Origin: Bog-257 sp963834135
GTDB taxonomy: Bacteria; Acidobacteriota; Terriglobia; Terriglobales; Acidobacteriaceae
Direction of reading: 5' to 3'
DNA: 64,000 bases
NCBI GenBank assembly: GCA_963834135.1
Contig: CAWIAN010000013.1
Location: 62,001-126,000 of the forward strand
The notes below the pieces were generated by a model. That model saw only the letters and a list, made by a program, of their open reading frames with translations. It did no database searches and had not been told where the DNA came from. Positions 1 through 7,907 of this stretch are shown one piece after another. Each line of letters starts with the position of its first letter. Position 1 is the first letter of the stretch. Position numbers and translations under genes: made by a program.

Positions 1-588
1 GAAAACGACCCGCATGTCCGGCTGAACCTGAACGGCGCCGACGACGATTCGCCGTGGCTGCCCTTTGCCAACGGTTTCGACACGGTCAACGGTAAAGCGC
101 GCATCTACAACACCGACTTGATCGCCGAGGGCATGGATCCGGTGGCTTCGTTTGTAGCTCCCGAAGAGTCGCGGCACAACTCTGACACAGGCAAGTATCC
201 GCTCGAGCTGCTTGCCCGCAAAGCCGACAACTTCCTGAATTCAACATTCGTCAATCTGCCCTCGCATCAGAAGATGGAACCGCACCAGCACGAGCTGGAA
301 ATAACCTATGAAGACGCGCAGCAACGCGGGATTGCCGATGGCGACCGGGTGCGTGTCTACAATCAGCGAGGCGAGATCTTCCTACGGGCCCGTGTCGATG
401 GTGCCGTGCAGCAGGGCGTCGTGGGAGCAAGCCTGGGATGGGCTAAGCTTTCCGAGGGTGGCATCAACATTAATGTGTTGACCTCGGCGCGGTTGGCCGA
501 CCTCGGCGGTGGTGCCACGTTTTACTCCACTCTGGTGGAGGTGGAGCGTGTTGCAACCAACCCAAGTGTGTCGACCGTCGGTTCGTAG
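1..588 (+). CDS. Molybdopterin-dependent oxidoreductase, C-terminal part (partial)
   Basis: The frame is open from base 1, so the gene starts outside the window and only the last 195 codons are present. The C-terminal half reads as the molybdopterin-dinucleotide-binding beta-barrel of the DMSO-reductase/formate-dehydrogenase family: a FVNLPSHQK stretch, the 'A..RGI.DGDRVRVYN.RGE' signature and a closing 'INVLTSARLADLGGGATFYS' block. In this family that domain closes over the bis-MGD cofactor of the catalytic subunit. The substrate cannot be told from this fragment, since the Fe-S and catalytic domains are missing. Electron-transfer partners would lie to the left. Confidence 0.85.
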   Translation, partial: ENDPHVRLNLNGADDDSPWLPFANGFDTVNGKARIYNTDLIAEGMDPVASFVAPEESRHNSDTGKYPLELLARKADNFLNSTFVNLPSHQKMEPHQHELEITYEDAQQRGIADGDRVRVYNQRGEIFLRARVDGAVQQGVVGASLGWAKLSEGGININVLTSARLADLGGGATFYSTLVEVERVATNPSVSTVGS

Positions 589-665
589 CGAAGGTCAGTT
601 CGCAACTTCCAACGGCAGCGAGGGTTTCCGTAGCCGTCACACGAATCTGGCGGCGCCTCTTTGGT

Positions 666-695
666 TTCCGAACCAGAGCACCCGTACCGTATAAT
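666..695 (+). promoter_or_regulatory. Possible sigma-70 promoter for bamA
   Basis: A perfect TATAAT at 690-695 is preceded by a weak -35 (TTCCGA, 666-671) with an 18-bp spacer, about 70 bp before the bamA start. The -10 is convincing; the -35 is poor. Confidence 0.4.
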
Positions 696-762
696 TGCGC
701 TTTCATCAACTTAGCAATGAGGTTCCGTCATTTCTTGCCATGATCAGGTAAGACCCGCAAGG

Positions 763-3570
763 TTGTGGATTTGCGGGGCACGCAGCTGGGCCACGGCGAT
801 CAGTCTCTTACTCGCTCTTATCTTCCTTGCTGGATCGTGCCTGGCGCAGCAAGAGGTTGTATCTGAAATCGTGGTCCACGGTAACCGACGGATCCCGGCA
901 GATACGATCAAGGCCCGCATGTTCACTAAACCTGGCGATGTGTACGACCAAGCCGCGCTGGAACGCGACTTCAACTCCCTCTGGAACACAGGATACTTCG
1001 ACGACCTGCGAATCGAACGCGAAGAGTCGACCAAAGGCTGGATCATTCACGTTTATGTGAAAGAGAAGCCGACCATCCGCGAAATCAAGTACACCGGTCT
1101 GAGCTCCATCACCCAGAGCGACATTCTCGACAAGTTCAAAGAACAAAAGGTCGGCCTCACCCAGGAAAGTCAGTACGATCCCACCAAGGTAAAGCGCGCC
1201 GAAGTGGTTATCAAGCAGCTGGAGGCCGCTCACGGCCACCAGTTCGCGACGGTTCGATCCGAGGTCCATCCGATTCCTCCGGCTGCCGTGTCGCTGAACT
1301 TCGTGGTGAAGGAAGGCCCCAAGGTTAAGGTCGGCAAGATCAAGTTCGAAGGGAACAAGGCCATCAAGAGTCGCGAGCTGCAAAGCGCGATGAAGAACCT
1401 GAAGCCCATCGGTATTCCGCACTCGATCTTCCTCGAGAATCTCTTCCCGCGCACGTACGACTCCACCAAGCTGACGGAAGACGCCGAGCGCGTGCGCTAC
1501 TACTACCAGACCAAGGGTTACTTCAAAGCGCTGGTCGGCGATCCCAAGACGCAGATCCACGACACGAACGGGGTCAAGTGGTACTTCCCGTTCAAGTCCT
1601 CGCCGGGCAAAGCTGTCGATATCACACTGCCGGTGGAAGAGGGACAACGCTACCGGCTGAAGAGCATCACCTTCACCGGCAACAAGGCGGTGAAGGACAC
1701 GCACGCTTTGCGCAATCTTTTCAAGATCAAAGACGGCGACATCTTCGATACCGAGGCGATCCGCAAAGGTCTCGAATCGCTGCGCAAGGCGTACGCTGCT
1801 CTCGGCTATATCAATTTCACTCCTGTTCCGAACACTGATGCCGACGACGAGAAGCGCACCATCAGCCTGCGTATCGATCTGGATGAAGGCAAGCAGTTCT
1901 ACGTTCGCAGAATCGAGTTTCAGGGCAACACCACGACTCGCGACAAGGTCATTCGCCGCGAGTTAGCGCTCGAAGAAGGCAATGTCTACAACGGAAACTT
2001 GTGGGAGTTGAGCCTGCTGCGCCTGAACCAGCTGCAGTACTTCGATCAGCTAAAGCCTGAGCAGGATTCCGAGATCAAGCAGAATCCTCAGGACGGCACG
2101 GTCGACATCACCCTGAAGGTGAAAGAGAAGGGCAAGAACAGCATCGGTCTGACCGGCGGTGTCAGCGGGCTTGCCGGCGCCTTTATCGGCATAAACTACA
2201 CCACGAACAACTTGTTCGGAAAAGGCGAGAGCCTGACCCTGCAATTTCAGGTGGGCCAGTATCAGCGCAACGAGCAGCTGTCGTTCACGCAGCCCTATCT
2301 GTTCGATCGCCCGCTGCAGTTCGGCTGGACGGTGTATCACAACAGTTACAACTACAACCAGGCGGCGCTGACCTCGCAGCAATACAACCAACAAATCAAC
2401 TTCCCGGCCAGCTATCAGGCTTATCTGCAGAATTACACCCAGACAGCCACCGGTTTCACGACGTCGCTGAGCTATCCAATCAAGCGCTCGTTCAAGCGCA
2501 TCGGCATCACCTACGGCTGGGACGACTCTTCGCTGCAGACGTTCAGTACCGCGTCGTCCGATTATTTTGAGGCCCTTGAGTTCCGCGGCATTCAGGGCCC
2601 GAACGCGCTGAACGGAATCATCACCAGCAAGATCGTTCCCAACTTCTCTTACAACAAGATCGACAATCCGCAACGCCCGCACTCCGGACAGAGTCTGTAC
2701 TTTGCTACCGAATTCGCCGGCTTAGGCGGCAACGTTAAATACATCAAGCCGGTCACCGAGTATAAGAAATTCCTGCCGGTCAACAAGGGACGCAATACCG
2801 TAGGCTTCCGCGTGTTGGGATCCTGGATTTCCGGTTACGGCGGCCTGGTTGCGCCCCCGGCCGATCGCTTCTATATGGGCGGCGATACCGATATCCGCGG
2901 CTTTGACATTCGTGCGATCTCGCCGGTTTCGTTCTTCCCGACCACGGTGAGCATCCCGTTGCAGAATCCCGACGGCTCAACCGTTCCGCTGAACCCCGCG
3001 AACCCGCGCCAAGGTGTCTACACCATTCCGATCCCGGTTTCGCAGATCATTTTCCCGGGCGGCGATACCAACCTCGTGACCAACCTCGAATACCGCATTC
3101 CGGTTGTCGGTCCGGTTACGCTGGCGCCGTTCGTCGATACGGGCTGGGATTTCGTCTCTCAGGAGTCGCAGCTGAGGATTGCCTCTCAGCAAGTGCAAGT
3201 GCTGAACGACACCTTGTTTGGCTGTCCCGGCCTGAACTCGGCATTCGGCTGCGTGGGCGGCGTACATATTCCGTACAGCGCAAATCTTCCTATCGTGCCA
3301 GGAACGAACTACCAGACGCGCATGTCCACTGGTCTGGAGTTGCAGGTGATCTTGCCCGTGGTGAATGCACCGTTCCGCATCTACTGGGCCTACAACCCGC
3401 TGCGCATCAATGAGACGGCAGACTCGCCAAATCCGATTACGCGCTCCATGTTCCCGACGGGCGCTGCCGGCGACTATACCTATGCTCAGGCGATTGCGAC
3501 GTACCAACCGAAGTACTACTTGTCCGAACCGCTGAAAACGTTCCGCTTCACCGTGGCCACTACCTTCTAG
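763..3570 (+). CDS. bamA: Outer-membrane protein assembly factor BamA
   Basis: Omp85-family core of the BAM machinery that folds beta-barrel proteins into the outer membrane. Residues 1-28 form a signal peptide ending in CLA. They are followed by about 430 residues of POTRA repeats (first begins VSEIVVHGNRRI) and then a 16-strand barrel from about residue 455. The conserved barrel-loop motif IRGF is at residues 711-714, and the protein ends in a C-terminal Phe (TVATTF), as expected of a beta-signal. At 935 aa it is longer than E. coli BamA (about 810), with extra length in barrel loops. Translation is taken from TTG 763, which alone gives a full signal peptide. The small secreted gene and skp follow, the usual bamA-skp neighbourhood. 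Confidence 0.95.
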   Translation: MWICGARSWATAISLLLALIFLAGSCLAQQEVVSEIVVHGNRRIPADTIKARMFTKPGDVYDQAALERDFNSLWNTGYFDDLRIEREESTKGWIIHVYVKEKPTIREIKYTGLSSITQSDILDKFKEQKVGLTQESQYDPTKVKRAEVVIKQLEAAHGHQFATVRSEVHPIPPAAVSLNFVVKEGPKVKVGKIKFEGNKAIKSRELQSAMKNLKPIGIPHSIFLENLFPRTYDSTKLTEDAERVRYYYQTKGYFKALVGDPKTQIHDTNGVKWYFPFKSSPGKAVDITLPVEEGQRYRLKSITFTGNKAVKDTHALRNLFKIKDGDIFDTEAIRKGLESLRKAYAALGYINFTPVPNTDADDEKRTISLRIDLDEGKQFYVRRIEFQGNTTTRDKVIRRELALEEGNVYNGNLWELSLLRLNQLQYFDQLKPEQDSEIKQNPQDGTVDITLKVKEKGKNSIGLTGGVSGLAGAFIGINYTTNNLFGKGESLTLQFQVGQYQRNEQLSFTQPYLFDRPLQFGWTVYHNSYNYNQAALTSQQYNQQINFPASYQAYLQNYTQTATGFTTSLSYPIKRSFKRIGITYGWDDSSLQTFSTASSDYFEALEFRGIQGPNALNGIITSKIVPNFSYNKIDNPQRPHSGQSLYFATEFAGLGGNVKYIKPVTEYKKFLPVNKGRNTVGFRVLGSWISGYGGLVAPPADRFYMGGDTDIRGFDIRAISPVSFFPTTVSIPLQNPDGSTVPLNPANPRQGVYTIPIPVSQIIFPGGDTNLVTNLEYRIPVVGPVTLAPFVDTGWDFVSQESQLRIASQQVQVLNDTLFGCPGLNSAFGCVGGVHIPYSANLPIVPGTNYQTRMSTGLELQVILPVVNAPFRIYWAYNPLRINETADSPNPITRSMFPTGAAGDYTYAQAIATYQPKYYLSEPLKTFRFTVATTF

Positions 3571-3583
3571 GAGAGCTGATTTC

Positions 3584-4147
3584 TTGACCAGAGTTGTGGC
3601 GGCGATTGCGATCTGTCTCTTCATCGGTACTGTAGCTGTTGCGCAGTCGCCGATGGCTTCGAATGCCCAAGCCGCGCCGACGCCCAGTCAGCAACAATTG
3701 GCGATGGGCTACTTTGGCGGCCCATGGAAAATTACCGGTACAACTAGAATCAGCCCCAGCACACCGCCGGTTCAGTTCACTTCAACCGCGACAGGCGAAT
3801 GGGTGCCCGGTAATTTCTTTCTACAGATCAAGTACGTCACTCACGGTCCGCTGGGCGATGTGCATGCGGTCCGCATGCTGGAGTACAACAGTGCCGACCA
3901 GGTTTACACCTACAACGAGTACAACAGCCTGGGCGAGCACGTTCTGGGTGTTGGCAAGATCGTAAGCCAGAAGTGGGTCTGGAAGACAACGAAGAAGTTG
4001 AATGGAGTGGTGACGAAGGGCCGGTACATCGTCACGTTCGTTACTCAGGATGCGTACTCCCTGAAGTCGGAAGTGCAGAAGCCTGGGGGCGGCTGGCTTA
4101 CGGTAACCGAGGGCACAGCGACCAGAATGCCCGCTCAAAACCAATAA
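3584..4147 (+). CDS. Small secreted protein, DUF1579-like
   Basis: 187 aa with a clear signal peptide (residues 1-20, ending VAVAQ). The mature part has the look of DUF1579-type calycin-like proteins: 'MGYFGGPWKITGT', 'TGEWVPGNFFLQI', and a later 'GRYIVTFVTQDAYSLKSEV' strand pair. The function of such proteins is unknown. It starts 13 bp after bamA at TTG 3584, behind an AGGAG (3570-3574) that favours this codon, so it is probably co-transcribed with bamA. The skp gene downstream has its own strong promoter. Confidence 0.7.
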   Translation: MTRVVAAIAICLFIGTVAVAQSPMASNAQAAPTPSQQQLAMGYFGGPWKITGTTRISPSTPPVQFTSTATGEWVPGNFFLQIKYVTHGPLGDVHAVRMLEYNSADQVYTYNEYNSLGEHVLGVGKIVSQKWVWKTTKKLNGVVTKGRYIVTFVTQDAYSLKSEVQKPGGGWLTVTEGTATRMPAQNQ

Positions 4148-4193
4148 AAGTGACGGAATTGGGTATTTACCCGGTTTGTTGCATTCGAGATGT

Positions 4194-4223
4194 TTGACGC
4201 TGGGAAGCCGCTTTTCCTATAAT
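4194..4223 (+). promoter_or_regulatory. Sigma-70 promoter for skp/ompH
   Basis: TTGACG (4194-4199), an 18-bp spacer and TATAAT (4218-4223), close to the housekeeping consensus. It lies about 170 bp upstream of the skp start, leaving a long 5' leader. Confidence 0.65.
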
Positions 4224-4391
4224 CTAGATATCCGCACCGCCGAATTTTCCGGTAGGGAAGCGTTCTGGGCCGTGTTCCAAGCCAAGCGCCGTTACCCGGC
4301 AGTCCAGAAAAGAGAGACGCAGGTAGAACCGCCGTCATCGCTGGAAAACCTGAAGAATTCCCGGAGCAGTTCAAGGAGCTACACCAACTAA

Positions 4392-5099
4392 ATGAAGCGC
4401 ACGTACGTAAGCACAGCTGTGCTCACACTGGTTCTCGGAACCCTTTCTCTGGCCCAAACGGCTCCGGCCGCTGGTGCTGCCTCTACACCGGCCAGCACCA
4501 CCACTACCGCCGCAACCACTCCTGGAGGCGTCAAGGTCGGCATCATTGACATCCAGCAGGCCATTGTCGCGACTAACGAAGGTGCCCGCGATTTCGAAAC
4601 ACTGCAGAAGAAGTTCGAGCCAAAGCGGAATGAGCTGAACGGCCTCAACGCAGATGTCGAGAATCTGAAGAAGCAGCTCAACACTCAGGGCGACAAGATG
4701 AATCCGGAAGCTCGTGATGCCCTGGTGAAACAGATCGAAAGCAAGCAGAAGACTTTGCAGCGCACCGGCGAAGATGCCAAGAACGACTACGAGCAGCAGC
4801 AGAACGAAATCGCGCAGCGCATTCTGCAGAAGATGGCTCCGGTAATCGACAAGTACGCCAAGTCGAACGGATACGGGTTGCTGTTCGACTCGTCGAATCC
4901 TTGGCCGCAGGGCCCACTTCTCTGGGCGACCGCGGGTGTCGATCTGACCAAGGCCATCGTCGACTCCTATAACGCGCAGTCGGGAGTCGCCGCGCCACCT
5001 CGTCCGATTGGAGCTCCGGGCGCTACCGGCAAGCCTGTGGGCACGGCAACGCCTCCGGCAGGAACCAAGCCGGCCTCGACCGCTACCACAACACACTAG
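4392..5099 (+). CDS. skp: OmpH/Skp-family periplasmic chaperone
   Basis: 235 aa. The signal peptide (about 1-21, ending LSLAQ) is followed by an Ala/Thr/Pro linker, then the OmpH domain: 'KVGIIDIQQAIVATNEG', a long charged helical region (FETLQKKFEPKRNELNGL through NDYEQQQNEIAQ) forming the coiled-coil arms, and 'APVIDKYAKSNGYGLLFDSS'. Skp carries unfolded outer-membrane proteins through the periplasm to BamA, encoded just upstream. The Pro/Ala/Thr-rich C-terminal tail (about 35 residues) is longer than in enteric Skp. It has its own promoter and a rho-independent terminator directly downstream. Confidence 0.9.
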   Translation: MKRTYVSTAVLTLVLGTLSLAQTAPAAGAASTPASTTTTAATTPGGVKVGIIDIQQAIVATNEGARDFETLQKKFEPKRNELNGLNADVENLKKQLNTQGDKMNPEARDALVKQIESKQKTLQRTGEDAKNDYEQQQNEIAQRILQKMAPVIDKYAKSNGYGLLFDSSNPWPQGPLLWATAGVDLTKAIVDSYNAQSGVAAPPRPIGAPGATGKPVGTATPPAGTKPASTATTTH

Positions 5100-5126
5100 A
5101 ATCGCTGACAGCATTACAACGACTAC

Positions 5127-5164
5127 AATGCCCTCGCATCAAGCGGGGGCATTGCTTTTTCTTT
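5127..5164 (+). terminator. Rho-independent terminator after skp
   Basis: Arms AATGCCC (5127-5133) and GGGCATT (5147-5153) extend inward by four more pairs, giving an 11-bp stem with a 5-nt loop. It is followed by GCTTTTTCTTT. Confidence 0.85.
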
Positions 5165-5334
5165 ATGCAGTCGTAACTTCGTTAGCACCATTTGGGATAG
5201 GGTGCAGTTTTTGTGGGCTGAAATGCAAAATCAGCTGGTTACGGACTGAATTCCTGCTTGCTTTTCAACCCCCAAACGGGAGTATGATTCATAAACCGTC
5301 TGGCCGCCTCATGCAGTTTGTGGGAGAAGGCACT

Positions 5335-5829
5335 ATGACTCGTAAAATTCTTGCTGCTTTGATCGTGTTCGTTGCGGCCTCTCTGCCGTGCTTGGCGAAG
5401 ATGCACATGCCTGGCGAGCGCGAACGCGTGGTCGACTACACCCGCAGCCTGGAAGATCATCCCCTCGCGAAAGACAGCCTGGAAAAGAGGATGTGGCTCA
5501 GCGAGTGGATCGTCAAAGCTCCTACATTGAATGTTGACGTGTGCTGCGCCGAGCTCAGCTCGCTCGATGCCATCAACAGCACCTACTCGCAGCAGCTCCG
5601 CATGCAGGCCATGTACTCGCAGGCCGCCTTCCAGTTGGAGCATCCCAAGGTGAAAGACACCGCAGCCATCCAGGCCGCGGGCCTCGCCGGAACTTTGCGC
5701 GCCTATCGCGCCATTCAGCGCTTCGATCCCTCAGCCAGCTATCCGTTGCTGGACGAGTTGATGACGTTGGAGCGCAAGGGCAAGCTGCAGAAGTACGTGG
5801 AACATCAATCGCGCTGCGTCGAAGATTAA
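5335..5829 (+). CDS. Hypothetical secreted protein
   Basis: 164 aa, not recognised. The ATG at 5335 is chosen because GGAGAAGG (5322-5329) sits at good spacing and a signal peptide follows at once (residues 1-21, ending PCLAK). The reading frame stays open upstream to 5008 but runs through the skp terminator and has no signal peptide there. The mature part is mostly helical and charged, with two adjacent cysteines (VDVCCAEL) and a third near the end (SRC). It ends in a terminator at 5851. Single-gene unit by context. Confidence 0.65.
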   Translation: MTRKILAALIVFVAASLPCLAKMHMPGERERVVDYTRSLEDHPLAKDSLEKRMWLSEWIVKAPTLNVDVCCAELSSLDAINSTYSQQLRMQAMYSQAAFQLEHPKVKDTAAIQAAGLAGTLRAYRAIQRFDPSASYPLLDELMTLERKGKLQKYVEHQSRCVED

Positions 5830-5850
5830 CGCGCAATCACAGGCTTACCA

Positions 5851-5877
5851 GGGCGCGACGATCGCGTCCTTTTCTTT
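5851..5877 (+). terminator. Rho-independent terminator
   Basis: GGGCGCGA (5851-5858), a 3-nt loop and TCGCGTCC (5862-5869), with one G-U pair, followed by TTTTCTTTT. It ends the preceding secreted-protein gene. Confidence 0.75.
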
Positions 5878-6020
5878 TGCAAGCGATTTCGTAAGCATTG
5901 CCGAGTTTGGCGGCGACGCTCAAATTTCCATTGATTCTTCCGCAATAGAATCTGTCTCATTTCGGCCGCGCTGAAAATTCTCTGGACGGGCGCGCAGGCT
6001 GAACGCATAATCCCATTCAT

Positions 6021-6578
6021 ATGAAGCATGCGCTCATCGCCACTTTCATTGTGCTGCTCGGCTGCGCCACGGCCGATTGCCAGCAGCAACCGAGCCCACC
6101 CGCTACTAAACAGGATGTCGAGCAACTGCTAACCGTGACTGGAGCCCGCGTCCGCATCCAGCAGCTATGGACTGAGATGGGCGAGCAGATCGCTGTCACG
6201 GTGGCTGAGAGCTTTCGCCTGAAGCATCCCGATGCGACGCCAATGCAGGTGCACAAGGTCTCGCAAATCGCTAGCAAGAGCTACCAGAGCAGTCTGTCGG
6301 TTATCCCTCTGGACGAGTTGATCAATGCCATCATCCCGATCTACCAGAAGCACCTGACCCACGACGACGTCCAAGGCATCCTCGCGTTTTACAATTCGCC
6401 GGCCGGGAAAAAGTATTTGAAGGAGCAGTCGGCGATGCAACTCGAGTCAATGCAGGCGGTGCAGCCTATTATCAAAAAACATCTGCCCGAGATGCAGGCC
6501 GCCGCCGACAAGGCGGTGCAGAGAGCCATGTACCCCTCCGCCGTCAGCTCCCGGGAAGGCAACGCGATCGGCAAATAG
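6021..6578 (+). CDS. DUF2059-family secreted protein
   Basis: 185 aa. The signal peptide (residues 1-20) contains VLLGCA, a weak lipobox, so it may be a lipoprotein. The DUF2059 core is visible as 'IPIYQKHLTHDDVQGILAFY' followed by 'NSPAGKKYLKEQ' and a run of small hydrophobics. The family is widespread, exported and of unknown function. No clear Shine-Dalgarno precedes ATG 6021. A CATAAT lies only 9 bp upstream, so the transcript could be nearly leaderless; this is inference. Confidence 0.8.
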   Translation: MKHALIATFIVLLGCATADCQQQPSPPATKQDVEQLLTVTGARVRIQQLWTEMGEQIAVTVAESFRLKHPDATPMQVHKVSQIASKSYQSSLSVIPLDELINAIIPIYQKHLTHDDVQGILAFYNSPAGKKYLKEQSAMQLESMQAVQPIIKKHLPEMQAAADKAVQRAMYPSAVSSREGNAIGK

Positions 6579-6587
6579 CCCGTCTGG

Positions 6588-6617
6588 TTGACCTAGGCTG
6601 CTGAAAACCGCTATACT
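6588..6617 (+). promoter_or_regulatory. Sigma-70 promoter for rplU-rpmA
   Basis: TTGACC (6588-6593), an 18-bp spacer and TATACT (6612-6617). It is the only strong promoter-like pair seen before rplU and leaves about 190 nt of untranslated leader. Confidence 0.6.
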
Positions 6618-6816
6618 TCTATGGTTTGCCTGTACTACCAGCTCCCGTCAGGGACGCCCCGCAGCCAGGCTCACAGAGAGCGCGTTAAGAGCTTTCCGTA
6701 GGAGCCGGATCACTCGGTCCATGAAGGTCTCCTTTCTGGCTGGGGAAGTGCAAGCGCACAATGAGTTTAGGGCTGTCTGCCGCCTCGTGCGAGACGCAGC
6801 CTTTGGAGGCATTGCC

Positions 6817-7140
6817 ATGTACGCGGTCATCCGCGCCGGGGGAAAGCAGTATCGCGTCGCACCCGGGGACGTAATTCAAATCGAGAAGCTGTCGCAAGCC
6901 GACGGCGAAAACGTGCAGTTCGACGAAGTGCTGGCGGTTAGCGGCTCTGAAGGCGAACTGGGCAAGCCGTCTAAGGCCTTCGTCACCGGAGAGGTACTCG
7001 GGCAGGGCCGTGGCGACAAGATCCTGGTCTTCCACTTCAAGCGCAAGAAGCAGTACAAGAAGCTTAACGGACATCGCCAGCCGTACACGGCCGTGAAGAT
7101 TACCGGCATCAATGTGGACGGCCGGGAGCTTAAAGCTTAA
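6817..7140 (+). CDS. rplU: 50S ribosomal protein L21
   Basis: 107 aa, the normal bacterial length. It begins 'MYAVIRAGGKQYRVAPGD' and ends in the L21 signature 'FKRKKQYKKLNGHRQPYTAV'. The start is ATG 6817 behind TTGGAGGC (6803-6810). The frame is open further upstream, but L21 never has the extra N-terminus. L21 binds 23S rRNA domain I in the large subunit. rpmA follows after 253 bp that contain two REP-like palindromes, an unusually wide gap for this gene pair. Confidence 0.97.
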   Translation: MYAVIRAGGKQYRVAPGDVIQIEKLSQADGENVQFDEVLAVSGSEGELGKPSKAFVTGEVLGQGRGDKILVFHFKRKKQYKKLNGHRQPYTAVKITGINVDGRELKA

Positions 7141-7311
7141 TCACGGATGATGCTTCATCAGTTCATCCTGGTGTTTGTCTCTGCGTTCAAGCGCTTTGAG
7201 TCGGTCTTGCTGATCATGGCGGATCGCCTGCGGGGCACGATCTCGCAGGACCCGGGGGAAGGCTCCGAGTTGCAGGAAGCCGACAGCGAGCGGGCAGCCT
7301 GAACGGGTAGT

Positions 7312-7329
7312 GCTGGCCTTCAGGTCAGC
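7312..7329. repeat. REP-like palindrome (rplU-rpmA gap, copy 1)
   Basis: GCTGGCCTTCAGGTCAGC, a near-perfect inverted repeat, same family as the copies at 7355, 7725, 9921 and 44191. Confidence 0.6.
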
Positions 7330-7354
7330 GTCACCGCAAGACACTAAAGTGATC

Positions 7355-7373
7355 CAGCCGGCTTCAGCCGGCG
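7355..7373. repeat. REP-like palindrome (rplU-rpmA gap, copy 2)
   Basis: CAGCCGGCTTCAGCCGGCG, 21 bp before the rpmA start codon. Same TTCA-centred design as the copy at 9921. Confidence 0.65.
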
Positions 7374-7393
7374 ACAGATTTGAGGACATTGCA

Positions 7394-7663
7394 ATGGCAC
7401 ACAAAAAAGGTTTAGGCAGTTCGAGAAACGGCCGCGATTCGAATGCACAGCGGCTGGGCGTAAAGTCCTTCGGCGGTCAGCTCGTCTCGGGCGGCTCAAT
7501 TATCATTCGGCAGCGCGGCACCCGGATCAAGCCCGGCCTTAACGTCGGCCGCGGCAAGGACGACACTCTCTTCGCCAAGGTCACCGGCGTAGTCGAGTTC
7601 AAAGATCGCGGCTCGATGGGTAAGTTCGTCTCGATCGTTCCGCAGGAAGAAGCCGGCAATTAG
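7394..7663 (+). CDS. rpmA: 50S ribosomal protein L27
   Basis: 89 aa, canonical length. It starts 'MAHKKGLGSSRNGRDSNAQ' (the N-terminal arm that reaches the peptidyl-transferase centre) and contains 'GGSIIIRQRGTRIKPG' and 'GRGKDDTLFAKVTG'. No Firmicutes-type cleavable N-terminal extension is present. ATG 7394 has GAGGAC at 7382-7387. A terminator follows at 7794. Confidence 0.97.
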   Translation: MAHKKGLGSSRNGRDSNAQRLGVKSFGGQLVSGGSIIIRQRGTRIKPGLNVGRGKDDTLFAKVTGVVEFKDRGSMGKFVSIVPQEEAGN

Positions 7664-7724
7664 CATTCGGCATTTAGTCGAAGCTGTTGAGCCATTGCTC
7701 CCGTCCGAGATTTGCGGTGAAAGA

Positions 7725-7742
7725 GCTGGCCTTCAGGCCAGC
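7725..7742. repeat. REP-like palindrome downstream of rpmA
   Basis: GCTGGCCTTCAGGCCAGC, a perfect 7-bp inverted repeat around TTCA. Third copy within about 430 bp. Confidence 0.65.
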
Positions 7743-7793
7743 GTGCAGGGTTGCTAACAATCCGCAGTCGCTTCAGCCCCGGACACAAGTTTC

Positions 7794-7823
7794 AGGCCTC
7801 GTCGCGGCGAGGCCTTTGTTGTT
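7794..7823 (+). terminator. Rho-independent terminator after rpmA
   Basis: AGGCCTCG (7794-7801), a 6-nt loop and CGAGGCCT (7808-7815), followed by TTGTTGTTG. The stem is perfect; the U-tract is interrupted. Confidence 0.7.
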
Positions 7824-7836
7824 GAAGATGCTGTTA

Positions 7837-7903
7837 GCGGTCAACTATCAGCCATCATTAAGCCAAGACGTCTTAGCTCAGAGCTGACGGCTGACAGCTG
7901 CTT
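7837..7903. repeat. Degenerate CTGACAGCTG-type repeat, upstream of obg
   Basis: Imperfect tandem units of the type CAGCCAT/AGCTGACGGCTGACAGCTG. Similar tracts lie at 8907-8960, 9068-9110, 34367-34395, 34440-34475, 34700-34785 and 35690-35755. They fill intergenic space and show no coding capacity. Confidence 0.55.
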
Positions 7904-7907
7904 TCCA

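Noticed and set aside
808..1704. Long minus-strand open frame (298 codons) opposite bamA
   Set aside because: Shadow of the GC-rich bamA coding sequence; no motif, no ribosome-binding site.
2050..2682. Minus-strand open frame opposite the bamA barrel
   Set aside because: Low-complexity Arg/Leu/Val composition typical of antisense frames.
7147..7302. 51-codon plus-strand frame between rplU and rpmA
   Set aside because: No Shine-Dalgarno and no recognisable pattern; it ends just before the palindromic repeats.
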